Origin: Priapulus caudatus
Lineage: Eukaryota > Priapulida > Priapulimorpha > Priapulimorphida > Priapulidae
Direction: 5' to 3'
Length of the DNA: 40,087 nt
Assembly: GCF_000485595.1 (NCBI RefSeq)
Contig: NW_014577968.1
Coordinates: 57,772-97,858, forward strand
The translations under genes and the position numbers were made by a program. How positions within the stretch are numbered: the stretch's first letter is position 1; every line of letters starts with the position of its first letter. A model generated the notes under the pieces. It did no database searches. It worked only from the letters and a program-made list of their open reading frames with translations, and had not been told where the DNA came from. Of this stretch, positions 18,743 through 30,709 are shown piece after piece.

Positions 18743-20399
18743 CTCGAGCCCGCATGAAGCTAACATAGAACAAGAGGATATTTCGATGTTATTATATGTA
18801 GTATCGGGATTGAATATAAACGCATTTTTGCTTTTATTTTATTTACTCCTGGTAGAATAAACGCGCAGTGCGTATTGAGTGTTATCCTGTATGATACAGT
18901 CGTTATGTTCCGCACGGCTACACTAACTGAGTAGCCTGCCGGCTACTCTGGTGAGTAAGCCTTCTAGCGGCCGTTACGATCAGGAGCGGTAATCATTAAC
19001 GTTAATTGAGTATGTGAGGTGAACAGGAGAGCCAGCTATGCTGCACAGATGAAGTCACTGCCTCTACTCGGCGTGGGTTCCCTGCGCTTATCGCTCGCTG
19101 TGATTCGGCTATAGAGCTAAATATAAACAGAAGAAACAAACAAAATTAATAGTTTATATACCGCAATACCCAGCGTTATATTCTTCACGAGCATATATAT
19201 ATATAAACCCTCTCAGAACTACTCACCGACCGAGTTTCGCCGCTCTAATTGTGGCGATTACATCCCTCGGCATGTGATGAAAGGCACGAATCCGTTACGG
19301 TCCCCGCGATTAAATAAAGAAAAAACAGCGAAAACGCAACAAAGCGCGTGTATGCACATGAGCATCAAATGCCAAGAGAGCAGCGCGTTGAGGAGATACT
19401 AGTATGCGGTTTATAGGTGTCGTAGAGTTGCGTGTACGCGGCTTTGTTAATACATAATGATGTAGATTTACGAACCCCCGGGGGGGAGTCTCTATTAGAC
19501 GAGCCATGAATGGTTTATGACTGTCATAAGTCTAAATTGTAGTTAGTGTTTGGCGTGAAAAACTCTCAATTTCGAAAGTAATGACATTTTACATTCATGA
19601 TGTCGTATAACTATTTATGCGGTTTCCTACAACGGGGCCCCAGGTGGCGTTGTCAAAACGATGATAACGGCAAATATTAGTACTACTAGTCGTAAATGTG
19701 TTTTTTTGCCGTAGATTTTCATCGAAAAAATTGCAACGATACATCTGCGAGAACGATCAATCCTCACAAATTGGATCGCAAGAGTCCATATATACGTTAC
19801 GACTTCGTATTACATATGACATATGACACCTTGCAATGACCCAAGAGACATTCAGGGATCCTTGCACCTTAGTCGCGCTTGCTAATTTGGAAACACCGAA
19901 GGCATACACCTGCCCGTTTGTACAAATATAATGCTTAATATAGAGGCTTAATATTAATAATAGTTATTAATAATAAAGGCCGCCTTACAGCACAAAAGCA
20001 TTCATTTGTTTTTGCGGCTTCGCGTAGTTCCAAGTTGACTGTTAAACCTTCGGCTGCATTATTATCGCGTCATTAGTCTACGTGTGTGTCGTCATTAGTT
20101 TGTGTGTAAGTGAATGAGGTCTCGCGCGAGGTGTTCGTCCGCAAAGCTGGTCATTTGGAAGAAACACAATTATCAAACAATTACGCAATTATTAAATAAT
20201 TACGCGCGATTGCACAGAAAGAACGGAAGTGTTAGGAGATCAGCAGGGGGTTGTAGATAACCTCTAGAGATAACGAAAGACAGATAGATAGTTCGGAGAT
20301 GGAGATAGGGGTAAGAGCGAGAGAGAAAAAAACGAAAAAGGAGGCTGATAGAGAGGAAAATATGGGCGTGATGAGAGAGGAGGGACAGAGAGAAAAAAG
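18743..20399. other. Intron / intergenic DNA, nothing recognised beyond 19192
   Basis: 18743-19192 matches 29886-30342. From 19193 to 20399 the sequence has no counterpart in the window and no supported gene. The expected 3' exon of the Gly/Tyr-rich gene is missing here. Confidence 0.6.
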
Positions 20400-20790
20400 A
20401 GAGGAGAGGAGCGAGAGAGAGGGTGAACGCGGGTGACAAAGAGAATAAAGAGAGGAGTGGAGAGAGAGAGGAGGTGGCAGCGGGTGACAGAGAGGAAAAA
20501 GAGAGGAGTGGAGAGAGAGAGGAGGTGAACGCGGGTGACAGAGAGAACAAGTAGAGGAGTGGAGAGAGAGGAGGTGAGCGGGGGTGACAGAGAGAACAAG
20601 GAGAGGAGTGGAGAGAGAGGAGGTGAGCGGGGGTGACAGAGAGAACAAGGAGAGGAGTGGAGAGAGAGAGGAGGTGAGCGGGGGTGACAGCCAGCACGAG
20701 CGAGAGAGAGAGAGAAGAGAGAGGAGGAGAGAGAGAAAAGAGAGGAGAGAGAGAGAGAGAGGAGAGAGAGAAGATAGATAATAATAGAGA
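20400..20790. repeat. About 55-60-bp minisatellite in a GA-rich tract
   Basis: At least five tandem units of the type GGTGACAGAGAGAACAAGGA plus GAGGAGTGGAGAGAGAGG at 20430-20690, then (GA)n to 20790. The long Ser/Leu-rich open frame on the minus strand is repeat translation. Confidence 0.88.
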
Positions 20791-21103
20791 TAGAGAGAGA
20801 GGGGGAGCGCGCGCTCGCTGGTATGGTATTAAGTTGACGGATGTCAACAGAATGTAAAGCAGCAAAAACACCGAAGCGTTTTGATACACTAATGCTAGAA
20901 GCGTCGACAAAGACATTCTATGTTATCTTTGAATTTTCCCTCAGCTCTCGCACAGTCCGACACGTATGTCAAACATAGCATGGTTATTGGAGAGGCTCAT
21001 GGCACGGGAGGGTGGCTATATGAACCGTGCAGACGGACGAACCTAGTTACTCGTAATAAGAATGATCTCGCGTCTGGTCTCATTGCGTCCCCTCTCCTAC
21101 CCG

Positions 21104-21140
<37 letters not shown>

Positions 21141-21304
21141 TCTCTCTCTACTATCTCTCTCATCTCTCTTCTCTCCTCTTCTCCTCTCCTACTCCGTCTC
21201 TCTCATCTCTCTCTCTCTCTTCTCTCTTCTCTCTCAAAACTCTTCGGTGCAGCATTTCTGTCACGATCTCCCTTTTGTACGCTCTATCTTTTGGCTGCTC
21301 TCTC
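20791..21304. other. Unique DNA plus a CT tract
   Basis: 20791-21100 shows no counterpart elsewhere in the window and no gene. A CT-rich tract begins at about 21108. Homology with the clean locus starts at about 21305. Confidence 0.5.
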
Positions 21305-22445
21305 TTCTAATCATTTCCTCCTCTCTCTCTCTTATCTCTCTCTCTATTATTACTCCTTTCTTCTTTCTGCTCTATTTGCCTCTTGTCCTCCACTCTTCTC
21401 TCTCTTCTCTCTTTATGTAAGACAATTGAATGCGCAAGTTCGCGGTATTACATCTTTATTTTTTCTCAAATTTCTCATCTCGTCTCTCCGTCTCCTCTTC
21501 TCTTCTCCTTGCTCTCTCTTAATATCGTCTCTACTCCGTCTCTGGTTTCGTCTCTCCCCCTCTCCTTGCTCCTGTCTGCTCTGTCTCTCTCGAGGCCAGC
21601 TCCACTCTCTACTCTATAGCTCTCTCTCTCGTCTCCGATCTCTCTCTCTCTCGCTTCGCTCGCGCTCTCTCTCTCTCTCTCTTCTCTCACTTCGTCTCCT
21701 CTCTCGCCTCCTACTCTCTCTCCCGAGTCAATTCCCCCTCATCCTCCTCTCTTCGGCTCTCTTTCTTCTGCTCACTCCTTTTTTCTGGTCTATCGGCCAG
21801 CGTGATTACTTGCGAGAAGAGCTCACCGTTTGTTCTCTCTGTTAAAGAGCGGTAAAGGTTGAAGGAACGTAAGTCTACCTCGCGCGGTAAGTGATGATGA
21901 TGATGATGATGATTGGAATGATATGATGAGATGATTGATCGATGGTGAGATATGATGATGATGAGCACCTGGGTCACAGCAGCTAGACGGTGATTAAACG
22001 CGTCCTGTCACTGTGACGCTAATATCCGAGATGATATTTGATCGAGTGTACACAACATTACCGCCGCCGCTATACCTGCTGTATCTGCTACAGATGCCGG
22101 ATGCACCGTGACGCGTACTCAGTCTTCATACAGTAGTCCGTCTCTCTGCCTCTCTCTGCCTCTCCTTCTCTTCTCTCTTTTCTGTTTCTCGTTCCGTTCT
22201 CGTTTCTGTTTCTCCTGCTCTCTCCCTCTCTTTTCTCTTCTGTTTCCTCAGGTTTTCTTTCTCTCTGCTCCTTTCTCTCTCTGTAATCTCTCTCTCTTTC
22301 TCTTCTCCTCTCTGCTCTCTCCTCTTCTCATCTCGTCTCTCGTCCTTCTTTCTCTCTCATCTCTCCTCTCTCTCGCTCCCTCTCTCTCATTCTCTCTCTC
22401 CGTCATCTCTTATAAATATATATGTATCTAATGCTAATATTTGAG

Positions 22446-24712
22446 TCGTATGTTATCGTGATGATGTTAATGTATGTATTATGTATGGTATGTATGTATA
22501 GTATGTATGCCGTATGTAATGTTGTATGTAGTTATTGGTATGTTAGTAGTTGTATGTAAGTGTGTATGTATAGGTCATGTGTGAGTATGGTATGTATTAT
22601 GTATGCATTTAGTATGTATGGTAGTATGTAGTGGTCAATGTATTTATCTATGTATGTTATGTTATTGTAATGTAGTTATGTTTATGTATGTATTTATGAT
22701 GATAATGTATGCTATGTCAGTATCGTATGTAGTAGTATTCGTATGCTATGATGATTGTACTGTATATGTATGTAATGCATGTATGGTATTGGTATGTATG
22801 TATGGTATCGCTATGAGTAATGTATGTATTGTATGTATGTTAGTATGTATGTATTATTAGATGTATGTAATGTCAAGGTATGTATTATGTATGTATGTAT
22901 GTATGTTTATGTATGTATGTAATTATTGTATGTATGTATGTAGTATGGTATGTTATGTATGTGGATGTTCAGTATGTATGTATGTATGTAGGGTATGTAT
23001 GCGTATGGGTTATGTACATGTATTAGTTCATGTATGTATGTATGTATGTATGGTATGATTGTATGTATGTATGTATGTATTATTTAATGCTATCGTATGT
23101 AATGTATGTAGATGGTATGTGATGTATGTATGTGATGTCATGTGAATGTATGTATGTATGTATGTATTATGTATGTATTGTGATGATTTATGTGATTATG
23201 TATTGTATGTATGTTGTATGTTATTATGTATGTATGTATGATGTATGTATGTTATGTATGTCTTAATGTAATGTATGGTAGTAATGTGTATGTATGTTAT
23301 TGTAATGTAATGTATGCTAGTACGCTATTATGTTATGTGATTTATGTATGTATGTAAGTATTATGATAATGTAATGTATGTATGTATGTAATGTAATGAT
23401 GTAGTAATGTATGGTATTATGATATGGGTAGTCATGTATGTAGTGTAAGGTATGTATGTATGTATGTACTTGTATGTGTATGTAGTGTTTATGTATTGTA
23501 TGTATGATATTAGGGTATGTATGTATGTATGTAATGTATGGTATTGTATGTTATGGTAGTATGTATTGTATGTAGTATGTATGGTAAGTAATGTATGTAT
23601 GTAATGTATGTAATGTATGGTATGTATGTATGATATGGTATGTTATGTATTGTATGTATGTATGTAGTGGTATGTATGTTATTGTATGTTATGTAGTTAT
23701 GTATATTATGTAAGTAATATGTATGTATGTAATGTATGTAAGGTATTAATGTAATGTATTTATGTATGTATGTGTAGTATGTATTATGTATGCTATGTAT
23801 GTATGTATGTATGTATGTATGAATGTATGTATGTTATGTATGTATGTATGTATGTATGTCTGTATGTGATTGTATGTATAGTATGTATCGATAGTTATGT
23901 ATGCCTATGTATGATGTATGATTATGTAAGTATGTATTGTATGTATGGTAAATTAATGCTATGTATGTTATTCTATGTATGTAGTTATGTATGTTACTGC
24001 TGATGTATGTATGTAATGTTATGTAATGTAATGTAGTACTTAGTAATTATGTTATGTTATGTTAGTGTATGTATGTATTATGTTATGTATGTTAATGGTA
24101 TTGTATTTATGTAATCGTATTATGTTAGTGTATGTCATGTCATGCTATGTCATGTATGTCGATGTATGTAATGTATGTATGTATGTAGTATGTATGAGAG
24201 TGTATGTATGTATGTATGTATGATAATGTAACTTATATGTATGTATGTAATGTATGTATGTATGGTAATGTATGTTATGTATCGTATTGTATGTATTAGT
24301 ATGTATTATTTATGTATGTATGGTATGTCATGTTATTATGTATGTATGTATGTAGTGTTATGTATGGTATGTAATGTAATGTAGTGTATATTGTAATTTA
24401 AGTTATGTATGTATGTATGTAATGGTATGTATGGTATGTCAATGGTATGTATGTATGATGTATGTATGTATGTGATGTATGTATGTATGTATGTATGTAT
24501 CGTATGTATGTTATTTATGGTATATAATGTATGTAGTGTATGTATTGTATGTATGTATGTATGTATGTATTAGTGTATGTATGTATGTATTGTTTGTATG
24601 TAATGTATGTCATGGTATGGTGATGTAATTTAGTATTGTATGTATTTAGTATGTTATTGTAATGTATGTATATGGTATGTATGTAGTGTATGTATGTATG
24701 TTATTATGTACC
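22446..24712. repeat. (TATG)n array, noisy, before the gap
   Basis: About 2.27 kb of TATG with many slips, larger than the 1.27-kb array of the clean locus. Either the array length is collapsed in the clean copy or expanded by read errors here. Confidence 0.9.
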
Positions 24713-24718
24713 CTAATG

Positions 24719-25202
24719 CAGGCCCGTATCGGACTTTTATTGGCGGGGGTTCGTTTCAATGTTGTGCAATTATGCTCGCCAGGGCGTGTAGCAGGGACAT
24801 TTGTACAGGGGGGGGGGGTCTAACCGTGAAACCCAAAAAGTTGCGAGCTACAAGGCCCGCGCCAAAATTTTTTTAAAAAATAGATCCCTCTCAGAGTGAG
24901 TTTTTTCTGCGCGAGCAAGGGGGGGTCCGGATCCCTGGACGCCCCCTTGTACACGCCCCTGCCGGGCGTGCAAGCCGCCCACGAGGACCAAGCGACCGAG
25001 CGGTGTGGGAGGGTTGTGGGAGGGGGTGTCTCAATGTTCAACTGGGACCTCCCGCACGATGAGATTTTGCAATTATTCAACGACTAAAAATGGAGCGGAT
25101 CCTGAGGTGAAAATTTCTTGCAAATTTCTTAAAAACAAAAAATTTTTTGCATTGGGCGGTGGCTCGGGGGGTCCTTCGAACCCGCCCCTGGCTACGCGCC
25201 TT
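24719..25202 (+). mobile_element. MITE-like element, noisy copy before the gap
   Basis: Matches 14963-15411 with scattered indels. The flank continues to 25494, equivalent to about 15670, where the N gap starts. Not an independent insertion: the sequences on both sides match the clean locus. Confidence 0.75.
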
Positions 25203-25494
25203 GCCCTATGGAGCGGCAAGACCGCCCAACGCGTACTCTGGGAGCAATTTTTAGAGGGCCGATTTCCTATGGCCTGCGGGAGGTGTTCCTCAGACGAAAC
25301 AAATTCCGTCAAAAATTCGGCTGACACCATTAAAGCCCGCCATTATATAACGTGCCCACCTATTAGGCGTACATGGTGGGCGGTGCTTATCAAACTGATT
25401 TGTAAATATTGATATTGGTCTGCAAGTGTTTATTGCTCCATTATTACCGCAAATGTTCCTATGTGCCGATTATTAGTAGTATGAATTAGTACCT

Positions 25495-25519
25495 NNNNNN
25501 NNNNNNNNNNNNNNNNNNN
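25495..25519. other. Assembly gap, 25 N
   Basis: Exactly 25 N bases. Left of it lie TATG array, MITE-like element and flank; right of it TATG array and MITE-like element again, so the gap marks an overlap that was not merged. Confidence 0.99.
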
Positions 25520-26397
25520 GTATGTATGTATGTATTATGTAGTATGTATCGTATGTATGTAGTTGTATGTATGTATGTATGTATGTATGTATGTATGTAT
25601 TGTATGCTATGTTTAATTGTATGTATGTACTGTATGTAGTATGTATGTATCGTATGTATGTTGTATGTATTGTATGTATGTATGTATGTATTTATGTATT
25701 GTATTGTATGTATGTATGTATGTATGTATGCTATGTATGTATGTATGTATGATGTATGTATGTATGTATGTATGTATGTATGTATGTATGTATGTATGTA
25801 TGCTATGTATGTATGTATGTACTGTATGTATGTATGTATGTATGGGATGTATGTATGTAGTATGTAGGTATTAATTGCTATTATTGTATGCTATGTATGT
25901 ATGTATGTATGATGTATGTATGTATGTATGTATGTTATGATGTATGTATGTATGTATGATATGTATGTATGTATGTATTATGTAGTATGTATGTATGTAT
26001 GTATGTATGATATGTATGTATGTATGTATGTAGTGTATGTACATGTATGTATGCGTATGTATGTATTGTATGTATGTATGTATGTATGTATCGTATGTAT
26101 GTATGTATGTAATGTATGTATGTATGTATGTATGCATGTATGTTGTATTCATGCTATGTATGTATGTATGTATGTATGTATGTATGTATTATGTATGTAT
26201 GTAGGCTATGTATGTATGTATGTATGTATGTATGTATGTATGTATGTATGTTATGTATTGTATGTATGTATGTATGTATGCTATGTATGTATGTATGTAT
26301 GTATGTATTGTATGTATGTATGTATCGTATGTATGTATGTATGTATGTTGTATGTAGTATGTATGTATGTATGATGTATGTTGTATGTATGTATGTA
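25520..26397. repeat. (TATG)n array, noisy, after the gap
   Basis: About 0.88 kb of TATG repeat leading into a further copy of the MITE-like element. All Met-Tyr-Val-Cys open frames here are repeat translation. Confidence 0.95.
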
Positions 26398-26404
26398 CCC
26401 TATG

Positions 26405-26870
26405 CAGGCCCCGTAGCCGATGCTTTATATTGGCGCGGGCGTTCGTTTTTTCAATGTGGCAATTTTGCTCGCAGGGGTGTACAGGGCATTTTGTACCAGG
26501 GGGGGCGGCGTCTAACCGTAACCCAAAGTTGCGTAGCACGCGCCCCCAGAATTTTTTAAATTAGACCCTTCAGATGAGTTCTTCTGCGCCGAGCAAGGGG
26601 GGCGTCCGGACTCCCTGGACCCCCCTTTGTACACGCCCCTGCTCGGCGCGTGAAGCAGCCCAGGCGGGAGCCAAGCGACCGAGCGGGGGAGGGTCGTGGG
26701 AGGGGGTGTGTTCTGTTTCACCTCCGCACGATGGCAGATTTGCAATTCATTACACTAAATGGAGCGACCTGAGGCGAAATTCTTGCAATTTTCCAAAACA
26801 AAAATTTTTGCTTGCGGCGGTGGCTCGGGGGGGTTCCTTTCGAAACCCCCCTGCCGCGACGGGCGCCTGC
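26405..26870 (+). mobile_element. MITE-like element, noisy copy after the gap
   Basis: Same element as 14963-15411 with indels. It is followed by the flank and the GCGGGTACCCGC-like palindrome plus CTAGT near 27165-27187, then CT repeat and unique DNA equivalent to 15711-16256. Confidence 0.75.
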
Positions 26871-27829
26871 CTATGCGATGGCCAAACCGCGCCCAGCGAT
26901 CTGCGATGCAATCTTTTAAGAGGGCGATTTCCTTATGCCTGCGGGGGGTTTCCTAGACGAAACAATTCGGTCAAAAATTCGCTGACCCCATTAAACCCGC
27001 ATTATTATAACGCCCAACTATTAGCCATGTGCGCTGGCCCTTATCAAAGCTGATTTGTTAAATATTGAGTATTGTCGCAAGTGTTATTCTCCATTTATTA
27101 CCAATGTTTTCGATATTGTGTCGATTATTAGTAGTAGAATTAGTAGCACGATTTTTACCAGCGCAGCCGGGTTACCCGCCAGCTAGTATAAATTGATATG
27201 CGAACTATCAAATCCCATTCACCGATCTTTCCCTTCTCTCAGTGTCTCTGTCTCTCTGTCTTCTCTCTCTCTCTTCTCTTTCTTCTCTACTCGTCTTCTC
27301 TCTTTCTCTCTCTCTGCTCGCTCTCTCTCTTTCTCTCCTCTTCTCTTCTCTCTCCTCGTCTCGTCTACCGCCTCTCTTGCTATTCGAGTAGATCGTTGCG
27401 TTAAGCACCGGCAAGATAAGATCAGAGCCAAAGGTCGCCAATAGGACGCCTAAAGGATGCCCTACAATTCCGGTAATCTGACACGGGCGCTTCCCCCCCC
27501 TCCCCCACCTCGCCTCTGCACGGCCGCTTCAGCATTCCATTAGTCATGCGTGAATGTATTGCTTTCTTACGGCGGCACCGCAACTGTTGACTGTTCACGA
27601 GTCTTCCTCATTAGATTACATCTCTGGTGAGATGTAAATTCGGCAGTGAATGACACGTCCAGTGCGCAGCGGTCACTTTAAGACTGGCGGAAATGAGGAA
27701 AAAAACGTACGCTCGGACAAAACAATCGCGCAAGCCGAAGAGCCTTCCGTTGATGGTGTGCATGCATGTTTTGTATGGCAGCGCGCGTGCAGGCGTGCGA
27801 TCGGCGCGCGCAACCTAAGGTAGCGGTTT

Positions 27830-28140
27830 GTTGTTTGGTGTTGTTGTTGTTGTTGGTGTGTTGTTGTTGTTGCTGCTGCTGTGCTGCCGACTATTATTCT
27901 ACTACTACACTACTATATCTACTACTATTGCCCTATCTACTACTACTAAACTAACTATATACTACTAGCATTATTTATTTACTACTACTACTGACTACTG
28001 CTACCTACTGACTATACATACTATACGTACTACTACTGACTAATAACCTACCTTACTACTACTAATTATACTACTACTACTACTGCTTGCTGCTGCTTGG
28101 TGGTTCGTGTGTTGCTTTTGTTGATGCTGCTGCTAGCTGG
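27830..28140. repeat. Trinucleotide block, shortened noisy copy
   Basis: (TTG)n and (CTA)n repeats equivalent to 16257-17040 but less than half as long. The internal hairpin and the three 26-bp units are absent. Confidence 0.85.
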
Positions 28141-28822
28141 CGATGGATGGACGCGCGAGGAGTCGCTCCTAACAACCACCGACCCACTTAACCGTGCCGC
28201 GACCACCAGTTGGGCCGCTGATATAAGCAGCACTGATCCAGATTAAGATCGTCACGCATTACGGTTTGGAAGTGCCAAACAGCGCGGACGTCCGTGCGGG
28301 TCAGTCGTCGTCTCCGCATCCACAGCGCCAGCGAAACGGAAAGACGGATGAGTCCTTAGAAAGTGCTTCCTGCTTCTCCCACTCCCCTCCTTCGCACACT
28401 CGGAGCAGCATATACGTAGTCTATCGCCAATCGTGAAGGCAGCAGCAGATAACAGCGGCGCAGCAGCAGCAGCAACACAGCATCGTAACAGCCAGCCAGT
28501 AGACGTTCTTCGCATAAGCGGTTTGCGCGACATGTAGATTTGCCTGTCATTAATTATGGATAATCTTGCAAAGATAGCGAAGAGAATGAAATATAGAAAT
28601 ACTGATTTTATCGAGCAAAATTGTATCGATTTTATGAATTTTCTATATAATAATATATACGGAAAAATTGTATATTTTTGTTATTTTGTAGGTTGTTATA
28701 TTTATGTATGTATTATTATATATTACAATATATATATGTAATATTATAAATTTGTATACTTATATATATAAACAACCTATGTGTGTTCTCGTTATTTTCA
28801 CAGATCAGAATTTTACACCATT

Positions 28823-29659
28823 ATGATGTGCGCAGGCGTATTCCTATGGACTCGTACGCTGCGCAGGAGCATCGACAGCTCATACGACCCGTCAACCTAT
28901 TTCCAGCGCTGGGATCGGGAGCAAAAAGCAGTCCCAACATCGGTTACGGCAGTTTACGAGCAGTGCAAAGGAGGCTTTTATGGTATTTGCCTCGCATAGA
29001 CAGCAGCATGCGCGTTACGGCACACAGCCCAAGCCTAGCAATGGCTATTGGTGTCAGTAACAAGCTCAGCATGGCTATGGTGTTTAGTAACCAAGCTGAG
29101 CAGTGGCTACGCGTGTTATAACCAACGGTAGCGATGGCTACGGAAGTAACATCCAAAGCAACACCGGCCTATAGTACAAACTCGCGTAACCACGCAACGG
29201 CGCACTACGGCATCAGCAACCACAGCAGAGCACGGCGCTACGGCACTCCCGTTCAGGATAGCGACAGGCTACGGGCACGTAACCAAGCAACAATAACCAA
29301 GCAACACTGGCTACGCACAGGAACAGCCAAAGTACTACCCCATATGCGCGCACAACAATAACGTGGCAGCGGATGGATACGGCAGCCAGGCCAGCAGCAG
29401 CACCTACAACATTGGCGGGCTCTCGGCCCGAGCCTCTCGCCTCCGGATACGGAACAAACGACCACTTTCCCGACTCGCGCGACGACGGCAACGTACGGCG
29501 CGACTGAGCGACGGTGGTTACCACGCGTCGGGGCGATCGTCGGACGCAGTCAGCGTCGACGGCGACGGCGTCAAAAGGGTGCCGTCGCTGTACGGCAGCC
29601 AGGGCATGCGGACGAAGACGCGACGCGCTTCGCTCCAGCGGCTACTCGTAGGGAGCAAG
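28823..29659 (+). pseudogene. Gly/Tyr-rich exon, frameshifted second copy
   Basis: Corresponds to 17695-18542. The acceptor (TTTTCACAG ending at 28803), the ATG pair and the GTAAGG donor at 29660 are retained, but many small indels break the frame from the signal peptide onward, and one or more of the 30-bp repeats are missing. As written it cannot make the protein. Because introns and flanks are equally damaged, sequencing error is more likely than gene decay. It carries GGGAGCAAG before the donor, one base more than the clean copy, which would put the splice in phase 0. Confidence 0.8.
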
Positions 29660-30342
29660 GTAAGGATTCCCGTATGCTCGACTCGCAGTCTCGTTAGTGA
29701 TGTGTGAAAATCCGCAGAACAATGTCGTAGTTACTGGTAGGTTTTACTTTTTATTGCCGTACGTTACTGGTAGTTAATGTGTGTGTAATGCCGTAGTTAA
29801 TGGTAGTTAATGACGTAGTTATGCGGTAGTTAATGCGTATTTTAATGCGTAGTAATGCGTGTTCAATGCGTAGTTAATGCGTAGTCTCGAGCCCGCATGA
29901 ACTAACATAGAACAGAAGGGAATTGCGATGTTATGTATAGTGTAGTATCGGGATTGAATATAAAACGCATTTTGTTTTATTTATTTGACTTCCTGCGCTC
30001 TAGAATAAAACGCGCAGTGCGTATTGAGTTTATATGTTATGGTACAGTCTTATGTTCGCCACGGCTACACTAAATGATTAGCTCTGCTGGCTGAGTAGGC
30101 CTTCTAGCCGGCCGTGACGATCGAGGCAGCGGCTAAGCATTTAACGTTACATTGAGTATGTGAGGTGAACAGGAGAGCCCAGCTATCTGCACAGATGAAG
30201 TCAAGTGCCTCTAACTCGGCGTCGGTTCCCTGTGCTTATCGCTCGCTGTGATTCGCCTATTAGAAGCTAAATATAACACAAGAAACAAAACAAATTAATA
30301 GTTTATTCCGCAATACCCAGCGTTATATCTTCCACGGCATTG

Positions 30343-30709
30343 TATATATTGTATATTCTTCATTGACAAATGTAACGTAAAGAGTGAAAAGCAACGTAAC
30401 ATAACGGATTTAACAATAGAAGCATGATAATAAACTTCGTATATATAGCGTTAAGCGTACTATAGCGTGTAAGATGTTCTAACCAAGCGTGCTATATTAT
30501 ATGTATATATATATATATTATATATATATATTATATAGATAGCGACGAAGAGAGAGAGAGAGAGCTGAGAGAGAGAGAGACGAGAGGAGGAGAGAAGAGT
30601 ATGGACGAGATAGAAGAGAGAGAGATGAGTAGAGATAGGTATATGATGAGAGTAAGAGACGAGTAACCCTATAGGCGATTACAATAATATACTTCCTTTA
30701 CCCTTGCAG
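30343..30709. repeat. (TA)n and (GA)n repeats in the intron before the 3' exon
   Basis: (TA)n at about 30500-30538 and interrupted (GA)n at 30549-30662, followed by a pyrimidine tract and CCCTTGCAG at 30701-30709, a good 3' splice site. Confidence 0.75.

Larger units (their letters stand above)
12590..19192 (+). repeat. Duplicated locus, well-preserved copy
   Basis: Collinear with 21305-30342: CT tract, GAT repeat, CT tract, TATG array, MITE-like element, CT tract, trinucleotide block, promoter, two exons, 11-bp minisatellite and 3' flank appear in the same order. This copy keeps open frames and regular repeats. Homology stops at about 19192, after GCAATACCCAGCGTTATAT. Confidence 0.9.
21305..30342 (+). 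repeat. Duplicated locus, degraded/noisy copy (probable assembly artefact)
   Basis: Same order of elements as 12590-19192 but with frequent 1-2 base insertions and deletions, mostly at homopolymers and short repeats, spread evenly over coding, intronic and repeat DNA. That pattern fits uncorrected long-read sequence better than mutation. The TATG array and MITE-like element appear twice here, on either side of a 25-N gap, as expected when a gap is extended from both sides and the extensions overlap. Confidence 0.85.

Noticed and set aside
20430-20690. CRISPR-like spaced repeats
   Set aside because: Units are contiguous tandem repeats without unique spacers, in a eukaryotic context.
20200-20916. 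238-codon Ser/Leu-rich minus-strand frame
   Set aside because: Translation of the GA-rich minisatellite and not gene-like.
26189-27053. Open frames across the MITE-like element (26189-26564, 26574-27053)
   Set aside because: They read G/C homopolymers in an indel-rich copy and are not conserved in frame with the cleaner copy at 14963.
12590-30342. True recent tandem duplication of the Gly/Tyr-rich gene
   Set aside because: Possible but less likely: the even spread of small indels and the overlapping sequence around the 25-N gap fit an assembly artefact better. Only spanning reads can settle it.
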